Made by a program: the position numbers and the translations under genes. A stretch of DNA of 64,000 bases from Brevundimonas guildfordensis. Lineage in GTDB: Bacteria > Pseudomonadota > Alphaproteobacteria > Caulobacterales > Caulobacteraceae. Of the stretch, positions 18,568 through 27,239 are shown in pieces. Position 1 is the first letter of the stretch, and each line of letters begins with the position of its first letter. A model generated the notes under the pieces. It made no database searches and was not told the origin of the DNA. It was given only the letters and a program-made list of their open reading frames with translations. Location: NCBI RefSeq assembly GCF_014836405.1, contig NZ_JACSQU010000001.1:1-64000 (forward strand). Reading direction: 5' to 3'.

Positions 18568-20067
18568 ATGGCGCAAACGCTATCGGATGCGGTCGCCTGG
18601 TGGGCGAGGGTGAGGCCGGATCAGAAGGCCATCATCATGGACGGCGAGCCGCTGTCCTATCGCGAGTACAAGGCCTGGTCGGACCGCGTGGCTGCGATGC
18701 TGATCGCGGAGGGGCTGGAGCCGGGGGACAGGGTCGGCATTTGCGATCTGAACAGCCTGGCCTATTGCGCCCTGATCATGGGCGTCATCCGCGCGGGCGG
18801 CATCGTCAACCCGATCAATTATCGCTTCACCACCCGTGAGATCGTCGACCTGTGCAGCACGACGGAGCCGCGCTTCGTCTTCGTCGGCGACGACTTCGCG
18901 GACAAGGTGCAAGCAGCGAGTCTGGCGACGCGGCCGATGGCCGAGATCAACGCCCTTCGTGACGGCGAGCCCGCTGTGATCAACCGCGACGTCGATCCTG
19001 AGGCCGATGTCGTCATCATCGCCACCTCCGGGTCGACGGCCAAGCCCAAGGGCGTGGTCCTGACACACCGCTCGATGACCGCCTATGTCAGCAACTGGTC
19101 GCTGGAAGGGACGGGGTCGGCCGCGGGCGCGCGAGTTATCAGCCTGGCCCCGCTAAACACCTCGGCGGGCTTCGTCCAACTGATCCAATATACGACCCAG
19201 GGCTGCACCATCTACATGGAGCCCCAGTTCATCCCGGCCAAGGCGCTGAAGATGATCGTGGACGAGAAGATCACCTGCTTCGGCGCCGTCCCGGTCTTCT
19301 TCGAGGCGCTCGCCGCCCTGCCGGAGTTCGCCGGGGCCGACTTGTCGGCGCTGAAGCTGGCCACCTGCGGCGGCGCCCGGGTCAGCCGGCGCCTGCTCGA
19401 GGCCTACAAGGCCAAGGGCGTGACCATCCGTCAGATCTACGGCCAGACCGAAGTCGGCGGCAACGCCACCATGATGCCCGAGCATCTGGCCCTGGAAGAG
19501 CCGGAGAAGTGCGGCTGGGGCGGCGCCTACATCGAGCTGCGCGTGGTGCGCCCCGGCGACATCGATTGCGAGCCCGGCGAACCCGGCGAGATCCTGATGC
19601 GGTCGCCGGGCATGATGAAGGAATACTGGCGCAACCCTGAGGAGACCGCCAAGGCCCTGAGCGGCGGCTGGCTGCACTCAGGCGACATCGGGATGCTCGA
19701 TGAGCGCGGCCTGCTGACCTACATCGACCGGATGAAGGACCTGATTATCTCGGGCGGGCTGAATATCTCCGCCGCCGAGATCGAGGCCGTGGTTTGCGAA
19801 TATCCGGGCGTCGCCGAAGCTCTGGTCATCGCCGCCCCTTGCGACAAGTTCGGCGAGACGCCCTTCGCCGTCTATCACGGCCCGGCGGAACTCGATGTCG
19901 AGGGCCTGATCGCCCACTGCAACGCCAATCTGTCTAACTACAAGGTGCCGCGCTACGTCGCCTTCTCGGCCGACCCTCTGCCGCGCCTCGCCACCGGAAA
20001 GCTGTCCAAACCGGCGGTTCGTGAAGCCTATGCCGGGGCGCATCACGCCCTGCCGCGCGTCCGATAG
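18568..20067 (+). CDS. AMP-forming acyl-CoA synthetase
   Basis: The 499-residue product belongs to the ANL superfamily. It has the P-loop TSGSTAKPKGV, the acyl-adenylate motif YGQTEVGG, the hinge region WLHSGDIG...RMKDLIISGGLNI and the C-terminal catalytic Lys in LATGKLSKP. It activates a carboxylic acid to its CoA thioester at the cost of ATP to AMP. It sits just before the P450 gene, so it may activate the acid made by the P450/GMC/aldehyde dehydrogenase steps. Its closest family relatives (FadD3/CaiC-like) act on short, cyclic or steroid-derived acids; the actual acid is unknown. Confidence 0.9.
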   Translation: MAQTLSDAVAWWARVRPDQKAIIMDGEPLSYREYKAWSDRVAAMLIAEGLEPGDRVGICDLNSLAYCALIMGVIRAGGIVNPINYRFTTREIVDLCSTTEPRFVFVGDDFADKVQAASLATRPMAEINALRDGEPAVINRDVDPEADVVIIATSGSTAKPKGVVLTHRSMTAYVSNWSLEGTGSAAGARVISLAPLNTSAGFVQLIQYTTQGCTIYMEPQFIPAKALKMIVDEKITCFGAVPVFFEALAALPEFAGADLSALKLATCGGARVSRRLLEAYKAKGVTIRQIYGQTEVGGNATMMPEHLALEEPEKCGWGGAYIELRVVRPGDIDCEPGEPGEILMRSPGMMKEYWRNPEETAKALSGGWLHSGDIGMLDERGLLTYIDRMKDLIISGGLNISAAEIEAVVCEYPGVAEALVIAAPCDKFGETPFAVYHGPAELDVEGLIAHCNANLSNYKVPRYVAFSADPLPRLATGKLSKPAVREAYAGAHHALPRVR

Positions 20068-20078
20068 GAGGGATCGTC

Positions 20079-21290
20079 ATGGCAACATCGACCATATCGC
20101 CCAAGCCTGAGCATGTTCCCGACCACCTGGTGTTCGACTTCGATATCTACAACGATCCCCGGATCGGGGAGGACGTCCAGGGCACCTACGCTGCGACGCT
20201 GGAGCATCTGCCGGACATTTTCTGGACGCGTCAGAACGGCGGCCACTGGATGGTCAAAGGCTTCGACGTCATCGGCGAAGTGGTCCGCGACCCGGAGCAC
20301 TTCTCAGTGCGCGAGATGCAGATTCCGCGCGTCGAGAACCCGCCCTTCTTCATCCCCTTGAGCCTCGATCCGCCGGACAACCTGCCGTATCGCCAGGCGA
20401 TGATCCCGATGTTCGGCCCTGTTGCGATCAAGGCGCTGGAGCCGCGCATTCGCGAACTGGCCGGTCAGTTGATCGACAAGGTGACGGCCAGCGGCGCCTG
20501 CGACTTCCAGGCGGACGTGTCAAAGCTGTTCCCAGTCATGGTCTTCATGGAACTGATGGGCATGGACCTGTCTCGGCTCCAGGAATTCCGCCGTCTGGCC
20601 GAGGGCTTCTTCGAGACAGAGAACGACAGCGCTGAACTGGCGCGGCTCAGCGGCCTTATCATGGGGGTGCTGACCGAACTCATTGCCGAAAAACGCGCCA
20701 ATCCCGACGGCAAGCTGATGAGCCACTTCATCACCGTCGACATTGGCGGCCGTCAGATGAACGAAGACGAAATCCTGGCGATGAGCTTCGTGCTGTTTCT
20801 GGGCGGCATGGACACTGTCACCAACGTGACGGGCTTCGCCTACCAGCAGTTGGCGCAGATGCCGGATGTGCAGAAACGGCTCGCCGACGACCCGGGCCAG
20901 ATTCCGGCCTTTGTCGATGAGGCCATCCGTCTCTTCGGGGTGGTCAGCACGCCGCGCCTGGTGGTCAAGGATCGCCAGATCGGCGACGTCCTGTTCCGCG
21001 ACGGCGACATGGTGCTGAATGTCCTGTGTCTCGGCAGCCGCGACCCCAAACGGTACGAGGCGGCCAACGCCTTCAACATGGATCGCAAGAAGGTGGCCCA
21101 CCTGACCTTCTCGTCAGGGCCGCACCTGTGCGTCGGTCACGTGCTGGGCCGCACCGAGCTGCGCATTCTGACCGAGGAGTGGTTCAAGCGGATCCCGTCC
21201 TTCGAAGCGACGCCGGGCCGGCCCCACCATTTCCGCGTCGGCACCGTGATGGCGCTGGAGACCCTGCCGCTGCAGTGGCAGGCGGCCTGA
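20079..21290 (+). CDS. Cytochrome P450 of the P450cam (CYP101-like) family
   Basis: The 403-residue product aligns by eye along its length with P450cam: HLVFDFDIYNDP, WTRQNGGHW, LGGMDTVTN (I-helix with D245 and T246) and the heme loop FSSGPHLCVG with Cys351. The substrate region differs: P450cam Tyr96, which hydrogen-bonds camphor, aligns with Pro89 here, and Thr101 aligns with Leu94, so camphor is unlikely. CYP101 relatives in Novosphingobium oxidise norisoprenoids and terpenoids. Electrons should come from the ferredoxin at 24745 through the reductase at 15958. GGAGGG precedes the ATG, and a terminator follows at 21311. Confidence 0.93.
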   Translation: MATSTISPKPEHVPDHLVFDFDIYNDPRIGEDVQGTYAATLEHLPDIFWTRQNGGHWMVKGFDVIGEVVRDPEHFSVREMQIPRVENPPFFIPLSLDPPDNLPYRQAMIPMFGPVAIKALEPRIRELAGQLIDKVTASGACDFQADVSKLFPVMVFMELMGMDLSRLQEFRRLAEGFFETENDSAELARLSGLIMGVLTELIAEKRANPDGKLMSHFITVDIGGRQMNEDEILAMSFVLFLGGMDTVTNVTGFAYQQLAQMPDVQKRLADDPGQIPAFVDEAIRLFGVVSTPRLVVKDRQIGDVLFRDGDMVLNVLCLGSRDPKRYEAANAFNMDRKKVAHLTFSSGPHLCVGHVLGRTELRILTEEWFKRIPSFEATPGRPHHFRVGTVMALETLPLQWQAA

Positions 21291-21310
21291 CGTCCGAGTT
21301 TCCTCCCCCT

Positions 21311-21349
21311 GGGCGGCTGCGCCGACGCTGGCGCGGCCGCCCTCTTTTT
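21311..21349 (+). terminator. Terminator after the P450 gene
   Basis: A 13-bp stem with one T-G pair (21311-21323 with 21330-21342) encloses a GACGCT loop and is followed by TCTTTTTC. It ends the plus-strand operon that holds the synthetase and P450, just before the convergent TetR gene. Confidence 0.85.
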
Positions 21350-22056
21350 CACGCTTCTGTTGGAGGTACGGAGGCCGCGAACAGGTTCCAGCTGTCGTTG
21401 ACGGGCTGTCCCATCTCGCCGCGACGATAGCGCTCAGCCACGCCCAGGAAGAACATCCGCAAGGTCTCCTTCAGAAGCTCCTCGTCATCGGCGAAGGGGC
21501 TGTTCGACAGGGCGAGGGCGACAGCGGGATAACGATCGGATTGGACGGCGGGCATGGTGTCCGTGCCGCGCGCGCGCGCTGCGGCGCCGAACAGGGCGGA
21601 GCCGAACATCAGCTTGTCCGTGCCCTCCAGGATGACCATGTGAAACTGCGGCGGATAGGGATTGGCCTCAGCCGCGTCTTCATAGGCCTGAAGCAGAAGT
21701 CGGCGCGGGAAGTACTGCAGCACCAGAACGGCGGCGTGGGGGTGTTGCAGGATCGCCCGGCGAGCCGAGACGCACAGATCGACCATCCGCTCCTCGAACG
21801 AAAGGTCGCCGCGCTTCAAAACTGGCAGGCCAAGATCGTCATTTAGCTCCGGCAGGCTGCGGAACAGCAGGCGCACCACCTCTTCCAGAAGCTCGTCCTT
21901 GTCCTGGAAGTAGTGATAGAGCGACGGCGGGCGAACCCCGAGCTTGCGCGCCACGCGGTCGAGGCTGAAGCGTGCCAGCCCGACCTCGTCGATGACGTCC
22001 AGCGCCGCCTGCGCGGCCGCCGCGCGGCTGATCAGGGGGGTCGAGGGTCGCGCCAA
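21349..22056 (-). CDS. TetR-family regulator, best candidate for the island's regulator
   Basis: The 235-residue product has an N-terminal helix-turn-helix (RFSLDRVARKLGVRPPSLYH, then YFQDKDELLEEV) and a ligand-binding C-terminal domain. It starts with TTG at 22056; a GGGAG ribosome site 6 bp upstream supports this. It is divergent from the TonB receptor at 22254, and operator candidate 3 lies between them, the usual arrangement for a TetR protein that controls itself and its neighbour. The ligand is probably a CoA ester or the pathway substrate. The other TetR in the island has a different palindrome at its own promoter, which favours this protein as the reader of the TTAATC-N4-GATTAA sites. 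Confidence 0.88.
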   Translation of the reverse strand: MARPSTPLISRAAAAQAALDVIDEVGLARFSLDRVARKLGVRPPSLYHYFQDKDELLEEVVRLLFRSLPELNDDLGLPVLKRGDLSFEERMVDLCVSARRAILQHPHAAVLVLQYFPRRLLLQAYEDAAEANPYPPQFHMVILEGTDKLMFGSALFGAAARARGTDTMPAVQSDRYPAVALALSNSPFADDEELLKETLRMFFLGVAERYRRGEMGQPVNDSWNLFAASVPPTEA

Positions 22057-22154
22057 GATCTACTCCCAATGGCCTAATGACCTTCCATTGCACCTCCTGC
22101 CGCAAGGCTCAACCCACGGGCGGAGGCAGCGCAGGCGGGGTGGTGGTCGAGATA

Positions 22155-22180
22155 GTAATCAATCAATCAAATAAATTGAC
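22155..22180. promoter_or_regulatory. Operator candidate 3 with adjoining AT-rich promoter element
   Basis: The core 22155-22170 reads GTAATC-AATC-AATCAA. It continues into AATAAATTGAC, which may hold a -10-like TAAATT. The whole 26-bp segment matches the one before the MFS gene (56694-56719) at 23 of 26 positions. It sits between the divergent TetR and TonB genes. Confidence 0.7.
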
Positions 22181-22253
22181 GGGCGCAGTTAATTGTGCGG
22201 CTATGCCCCATCATAAAAGCCATTCTAAAGTGGCGAACAAGGGAGATACGACC

Positions 22254-24668
22254 ATGAGGGGAAAGGCAGGCCTTTGGGCTGGCGCCGCGAGCGCGGCTTT
22301 GCTGTCGAGTTTCGGTTTCGCGCCGTACGCTGCGGCGCAGGAAGCCCCGGCGGCGACCGCCATTGCGGATGTTGTGGTTCAGGCCCGGCGGCGCGACGAG
22401 CGCTTGATCGACGTGCCGGTGGCCATCACCGCCATTGGCGGAGAGGCGCTGGACGACTATTCGGTCTCGCGGGTCAGCGATCTGGCGACTCTTGTGCCGT
22501 CGTTGGTTACGGGCAAGGCGGCGTCGGGTTCCTCGGCCAGCATCTTCCTGCGCGGCGTGGGCTCCACGGCCCTGTCCGCCGGTTTCGACCAGTCGGTCTC
22601 CTTCGTCATCGACGGCCTGCCGATGAGCCGTGGCCGCGAGATCAGCCTGCCGCAGTTCGACATCCAGAATGTTGAGGTGCTGAAAGGCCCTCAGGCCCTG
22701 TTCTACGGCAAGAACACCACCGGCGGATTGATCAACGTCAACTCCAACAATCCGACTTCGACGTTCGAAGCCGGGGCCAAGGCCGGATACGGCTTTGAGG
22801 CCAAGGAGATGTATGGCGAGGCCTATGTCTCGGGTCCGATCAGCGACACCCTGCGCGGACGCCTCGCGGTGCGCCTGGCGGACTCTGCAGGCGCTTTCAC
22901 CAATACGGCAGCGGACACCTATCCGGCTATGGTGCCGGGCCAGGACGACTGGCATCGGCCGAGCGAGCGTCGCGGCGGGTCGCAGAGCCGGGCAGGGCGC
23001 CTGACGCTCGACTGGGACCCGACCGCCCAACTCACCGTGCGCCTGAAGGCCGGCATGACGTCGGTCGACGACAGCGGTCCGACCGACATCATCGAACGCC
23101 TCTGCGCGGCGGGCCGCACGACGCCCGCCTCGGCCAACGGCTTGCCGCCCAGCCCCAACGCTGATTGTAAGATCAATGGCCGTTCTGACTCTTCGGCCCT
23201 GCCGGGCAACGTCGCCTCGGCGAACTATCGTTACGCCCGCGACGGCGAGCCCTACGCCGAGTTCGGCTCGGAGTACGCGGTCGTCACCGCCAACTGGGAA
23301 GGATCGAAGTTCGATATCGAATCGATCACCGGCTACTACCACTTCGATCAGTACGATCTGAACAACGTGTCGGGCGAAGCCTATCCGGCGTCCTTCACCC
23401 AGTTCGCGGACTTCACGCAGTATTCGCAAGAGCTGCGCTTCGAGACGAAGTTCGATGGGCCGATCAACTTCTCTGCCGGCGGCTTCTGGGCTCAGGGCGA
23501 CTTCGTGTTCAACACGGACGGCTACATCATCCCGCTGCCGTTCGATCCGGTTACCCAGTCCTATGTGACCTTCCGTCGTGACAACGGCTTTAAATCGGAA
23601 TCCTTCTCTGTCTTCGCTCAGGCGTCTTGGGCGATGGGCGAGCAATGGGAACTGAGCGGCGGGGGGCGGTTCAGCAAGGAGACGCGCGACAGCTATCAGC
23701 GCTCCTTGGCCCCGCACAGCATGATGGCCGCGGCCTTCCCTGGCGGGATCGAATTGGTCGACGATTACGAAGACGACAACTTCTCGCCGGAAGTGACCCT
23801 GCGCTACAAGCCGAGCCGCGACACCACCATCTACGCGGCCTACAAGCAGGGCTTCAAGGCTGGCGGGTTCAACATCTCGCAGGCGCTCACTCCCGACGCC
23901 TCGGTCGAAATGGGCCGCTTCGGCGCGGAGACGGCTGAGGGCTTCGAGACCGGTCTGCGCACCCTGGCCTTCGATCGCCGCTTGAGCCTGGGCGTCACGG
24001 CCTACCACTACACCTACGACGATCTGCAGGTGCAGTTCTATGACCCGCAGACCAACTCTCTGACGGCCGGTAATGCGGGCAAGCTCCGCACCATGGGGGT
24101 CGAGGCGGACTTCAACTACCGCGTGGCCAGCGTCGAGGGCCTGGCTATTCGCGGGGCCGTCGCCTGGAACGACGCCGAGTACCAAGACTATATCGGTCAG
24201 TGCTTCCCCGGCCAGACGATCGCCGAGGGCTGCGACCAACTGGAATCCGGCGGCGTCTTCAACGGCCAGAACTACGAGGGCCTGACCCCGCCTAAGGCCC
24301 CCGAACTGGCGGCCCGCCTGGGCGCCACCTTCGATCGCATCGTCACCGCTTCGGGCATCGCTCTGCGCTGGAATGGTGATCTGAGCTACACGTCCGAGTA
24401 CTACTTCACGGACGCCTTGCGCCCCGATGGCATCCAGGACGCCTTCGCCAAGGTCGACACCTCGATCTCGCTGGTGGCACCGGATGAGCGTTGGACCGTA
24501 TCGCTGATCGGCCGCAACCTGACCAACGAGCTGGTCGTGACGGCTGCGAACGACATTCCGTTCACCGGCGGCATCGGCACCGGCACCGGCGCCGGCGTCC
24601 GCGCCGACATGTCGGCCTTCGTCGACAACCACCGCGAAGTCTTCCTCGAGTTCGCCTGGCGGTTCTGA
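22254..24668 (+). CDS. TonB-dependent receptor of the catabolic island
   Basis: The reading frame is open from 22077, but the ATG at 22254 (GGGAGA upstream, then MRGKAGLWAGAASAALLSSF, a clean signal peptide) is the supported start, giving 804 residues. ADVVVQARRRDE leads into a plug domain with VIDGLPMSRG and VLKGPQALFYGKNTTGGLINV, then a barrel ending FLEFAWRF. This receptor subtype is common in sphingomonads next to genes for degradation of aromatic or terpenoid compounds. Because it shares a 26-bp regulatory segment with the island's MFS gene, it is the probable outer-membrane route for the pathway substrate. Confidence 0.92.
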   Translation: MRGKAGLWAGAASAALLSSFGFAPYAAAQEAPAATAIADVVVQARRRDERLIDVPVAITAIGGEALDDYSVSRVSDLATLVPSLVTGKAASGSSASIFLRGVGSTALSAGFDQSVSFVIDGLPMSRGREISLPQFDIQNVEVLKGPQALFYGKNTTGGLINVNSNNPTSTFEAGAKAGYGFEAKEMYGEAYVSGPISDTLRGRLAVRLADSAGAFTNTAADTYPAMVPGQDDWHRPSERRGGSQSRAGRLTLDWDPTAQLTVRLKAGMTSVDDSGPTDIIERLCAAGRTTPASANGLPPSPNADCKINGRSDSSALPGNVASANYRYARDGEPYAEFGSEYAVVTANWEGSKFDIESITGYYHFDQYDLNNVSGEAYPASFTQFADFTQYSQELRFETKFDGPINFSAGGFWAQGDFVFNTDGYIIPLPFDPVTQSYVTFRRDNGFKSESFSVFAQASWAMGEQWELSGGGRFSKETRDSYQRSLAPHSMMAAAFPGGIELVDDYEDDNFSPEVTLRYKPSRDTTIYAAYKQGFKAGGFNISQALTPDASVEMGRFGAETAEGFETGLRTLAFDRRLSLGVTAYHYTYDDLQVQFYDPQTNSLTAGNAGKLRTMGVEADFNYRVASVEGLAIRGAVAWNDAEYQDYIGQCFPGQTIAEGCDQLESGGVFNGQNYEGLTPPKAPELAARLGATFDRIVTASGIALRWNGDLSYTSEYYFTDALRPDGIQDAFAKVDTSISLVAPDERWTVSLIGRNLTNELVVTAANDIPFTGGIGTGTGAGVRADMSAFVDNHREVFLEFAWRF

Positions 24669-24675
24669 CGGGAGG

Positions 24676-24707
24676 GCAGGGCGGCGTGATCCGCCGCCCT
24701 GCTTCCA
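24676..24707 (+). terminator. GC hairpin after the TonB receptor gene
   Basis: An 11-bp stem, GCAGGGCGGCG (24676-24686) with CGCCGCCCTGC (24692-24702), encloses a TGATC loop, followed only by TTCC. With no real T-run it may be a partial terminator, lowering expression of the downstream ferredoxin operon relative to the receptor. Confidence 0.45.
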
Positions 24708-24744
24708 TGTCCTGTTGTAGAAGCCTCACCAAGAAGAGTTGAAA

Positions 24745-25062
24745 ATGCCAGTACTGAACGTGACGACCCGGGACGGCGAGAGCCGTCAGATCGAGGCCGC
24801 GGTCGGGCGTAGCGTCATGGAGATCCTGCGCGATGCGGGGTTCGACGAACTGGTCGCCATGTGCGGCGGCGCATGCTCGTGCGCGACCTGCCACGTCTAT
24901 GTTCACGCCGACCACCTGGGGCGGCTAGCGCCTGTTCAGGGCGCCGAGAACGATCTCCTCGACAGCTCCGAACATCGCCAAGCCGATTCTCGCCTGTCCT
25001 GCCAACTGCGGTTCGCCGCCGAGCTTGACGGTCTTAGCGTGACCATCGCCCCTGAAGACTAG
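24745..25062 (+). CDS. [2Fe-2S] ferredoxin, putidaredoxin-like
   Basis: The 105-residue product starts at the ATG at 24745 (AAGAAGAG upstream), in preference to the in-frame TTG 6 bp before. The cluster ligands are C40, C46 and C49 in [11 protein letters not shown] and C86 in RLSCQL, the C-x5-C-x2-C...C spacing of vertebrate-type ferredoxins that serve P450s. An extra cysteine, C44, lies inside the loop. It should carry electrons from the reductase at 15958 to the P450cam-like enzyme at 20079, and possibly to the Rieske oxygenase. Confidence 0.93.
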   Translation: MPVLNVTTRDGESRQIEAAVGRSVMEILRDAGFDELVAMCGGACSCATCHVYVHADHLGRLAPVQGAENDLLDSSEHRQADSRLSCQLRFAAELDGLSVTIAPED

Positions 25063-25151
25063 GGAACCCCGCCGTCGTCCGATGGGGGAGGGCGTCTGAT
25101 TTCAACAAGCGCCTTGCTCAACGAGGCGTCGACTATCCGAAGGAGGCTGGC

Positions 25152-26759
25152 GTGGCGGATTATGACTATGTGATCGTTGGGGCGGGGGCCGCCGGCTGTG
25201 TGCTAGCCTATCGGCTGAGCGAGGACCCGAGCGTCAGGGTGGCGTTGATCGAGGCCGGCCCGCGCGACACCCACCCCTTCATCTCCATGCCCAAGGGCCT
25301 GGCCAAGGTGATGCAGGATCCAGCCCATCTGTGGCTGCACGCCAGCAAGCCGGAAGAGGCCAGCGGCGGCCAGGCGGAAGTCTGGGTCCGCGGCCGCGTG
25401 CTGGGCGGATCCAGCTCGGTCAACGGCATGATGTATGTCCGCGGCCAGCCAGAGGACTTCGACGGCATCGCCGCCCTGTCGAGCGACGATTGGAACTGGG
25501 CGTCGATTGGCCCGGCCTATCGCGCCTTGGAGAACCACGAACTGGGAGCGGCGCCCACGCGGGGCGATCAAGGGCCTCTGAAGGTTTCCATGCCCACCCT
25601 GCGAGACACGCTGAGCGACGCCCAGGTGGCGGCGGGGCGCGCCCTGGGCTGGGCGGGCAAGGCCGACGTCAATGAGCCCGACGATGTGGAGCGGATCGGC
25701 TATACGCCCCGCACCATCTACAAGGGCAAGCGCCAGAGCGCGGCCACGGCCTTCCTGCGTCCGGCAGAGGGCCGTCGCAATCTGACTGTGCTGACAGATC
25801 GAACCGTCGACCGCGTCCTGTTCGAGGGGCGTCGGGCCGTGGGCGTCGAGGTCGGCAGCCAGGGCGGCGTTGAAACGATCCGCGCCGGTCGTGAGGTCAT
25901 CCTGTGCGGCGGCGCAATGTCGACGCCGGGGATTCTGGAGCGTTCCGGCGTCGGCGATGCGGCCCGCCTGGAGGCGCTCGGTGTGCCAGTCGTCCATGAC
26001 CTGCCGGAAGTGGGCGAGGGGCTGATCGAGCACCGCGGCATCGTCATGCAGTGGAAGCTCAACGCCCAGATTTCCCAGAACCAAGAGTTTTCCGGCCTGC
26101 GCCTGCTCAAATCGACGGCGCTTTATTATCTCACCAAGGACGGCCCCATGTCGTCCGCCGCCTATGAGATCGGCGGCTGGTTCAAGTCGGACCCGAGCCA
26201 GCCGCGACCGGACCTGCAGATGCTGGCGGCGCCCTACAGCTTCAATCTCGCCAACCGGACCGAGCTTGAGCCCTTCCCGGGCATGAACGTGGTCGTCTAT
26301 CCGCTGCGCCCGACGTCGCGCGGCAGCATCCATATCGAAACGCGCGACCCGACGGCGCCGGCGGTGTTTCAGCCCAACTATCGCTCTACCGACGCCGACC
26401 GTGCGGCCATGGTGGCTGGGCTGCGGCGCGTGCGCGACTGGGCTAACCAGCCCGCGCTGAAGGATCTGATCGTCGAAGAGACCATGCCGGGGCCCGCCTA
26501 TCAGAACGACGCCGAAATTCTGGACGCCTACGACCGCCACGGCATCTGCGGCTATCACGCGGTGGGCAGCTGTCGCATGGGCAAGGACTCGGCTTCGGTG
26601 GTCGATCCCGAACTGAAGGTGCGCGGCGTCGAGGGCCTGCGCGTGATGGACACCTCCATTATGCCGATCATCCCCTCGGGGAACACCAATGGTCCGACCA
26701 TGGCCATGGCCTGGCGCGCCGCCGACATCATCAAGCGCGACGCCGCCGGAGCGGCCTGA
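25152..26759 (+). CDS. GMC-family FAD oxidoreductase (alcohol dehydrogenase/oxidase)
   Basis: The 535-residue product begins with GTG at 25152 behind a perfect AGGAGG. It has the ADP-binding motif YVIVGAGAAGCVLAYRLSED, the GMC signatures GRVLGGSSSVNGMMYVRGQ and AMSTPGILERSGVG, and a C-terminal active-site region with YHAVGSCRMG (His) and SGNTNGPTMAMAWRAAD. GMC enzymes oxidise primary or secondary alcohols. Here it probably oxidises the alcohol made by the P450 to an aldehyde or ketone, with the aldehyde dehydrogenase at 46194 as a possible next step. It is followed closely by a GFA-type gene and two crotonases. Confidence 0.92.
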   Translation: MADYDYVIVGAGAAGCVLAYRLSEDPSVRVALIEAGPRDTHPFISMPKGLAKVMQDPAHLWLHASKPEEASGGQAEVWVRGRVLGGSSSVNGMMYVRGQPEDFDGIAALSSDDWNWASIGPAYRALENHELGAAPTRGDQGPLKVSMPTLRDTLSDAQVAAGRALGWAGKADVNEPDDVERIGYTPRTIYKGKRQSAATAFLRPAEGRRNLTVLTDRTVDRVLFEGRRAVGVEVGSQGGVETIRAGREVILCGGAMSTPGILERSGVGDAARLEALGVPVVHDLPEVGEGLIEHRGIVMQWKLNAQISQNQEFSGLRLLKSTALYYLTKDGPMSSAAYEIGGWFKSDPSQPRPDLQMLAAPYSFNLANRTELEPFPGMNVVVYPLRPTSRGSIHIETRDPTAPAVFQPNYRSTDADRAAMVAGLRRVRDWANQPALKDLIVEETMPGPAYQNDAEILDAYDRHGICGYHAVGSCRMGKDSASVVDPELKVRGVEGLRVMDTSIMPIIPSGNTNGPTMAMAWRAADIIKRDAAGAA

Positions 26760-26773
26760 GAGGAGGAGCAGTC

Positions 26774-27196
26774 ATGTCCGAAGAATTCAACCTGACCGGC
26801 GGGTGCAACTGCGGCGCCGTTCGCTACGCCTTGAGCGCGCCTCCATTGGCGGTCGCGGCCTGCCACTGCTCCAACTGCCGCAAGCAGTCGGGCGCCGCCT
26901 ATTCGGTGAATCTGGTGGTGCGGGCCTCGACGATGACGGTTGAAGGCGAGCTGGCGGTCTTCTCCGACCATGACACCGAGAGCGGCCAGCCGGTTTCGCG
27001 CCAGTTCTGCGCGGCGTGCGGCTCGCCGATCCGCTCGGTTCCTGCCGCCACCCCCAAGATCGTCGCGGTCAAGGCCGGCACCCTGGACGACGCAAGCGCC
27101 TATGGGCCGCAGGTGCACATCTGGACGAAGTCGAAACTGCCCTGGGTCGAGCTGCCGGCGGGCGCCGTCGTGTTCGAGCAAGGCCCGCCGGCCTGA
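26774..27196 (+). CDS. GFA-family (glutathione-dependent formaldehyde-activating-like) zinc protein
   Basis: The 140-residue product carries the zinc-binding cysteines of the GFA fold: GCNCGAVRY, ACHCSNCRKQSG and FCAACGSP. The family is named for Gfa of Paracoccus, but most members have no proven role, so formaldehyde handling is only a possibility; an oxidative demethylation by the P450 or Rieske enzyme would release formaldehyde. AGGAGGAGCA precedes the ATG. It is 14 bp after the GMC gene and 43 bp before the first crotonase. Confidence 0.85.
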   Translation: MSEEFNLTGGCNCGAVRYALSAPPLAVAACHCSNCRKQSGAAYSVNLVVRASTMTVEGELAVFSDHDTESGQPVSRQFCAACGSPIRSVPAATPKIVAVKAGTLDDASAYGPQVHIWTKSKLPWVELPAGAVVFEQGPPA

Positions 27197-27239
27197 AAAC
27201 ATTCGACCCGCCTGACACGATCACATGAGAAGCGTTGAA

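Noticed and set aside
22167..24632. 821-codon open frame on the minus strand opposite the TonB receptor
   Set aside because: Shadow frame of a GC-rich gene: antisense to a clear receptor, no domain, biased toward Arg, Gly, Val and Ala, no ribosome site. The same holds for 7559-9475 (-), 14905-16983 (-), 38093-39067 (-), 39330-41087 (-), 46128-47558 (-) and 34530-36119 (+).
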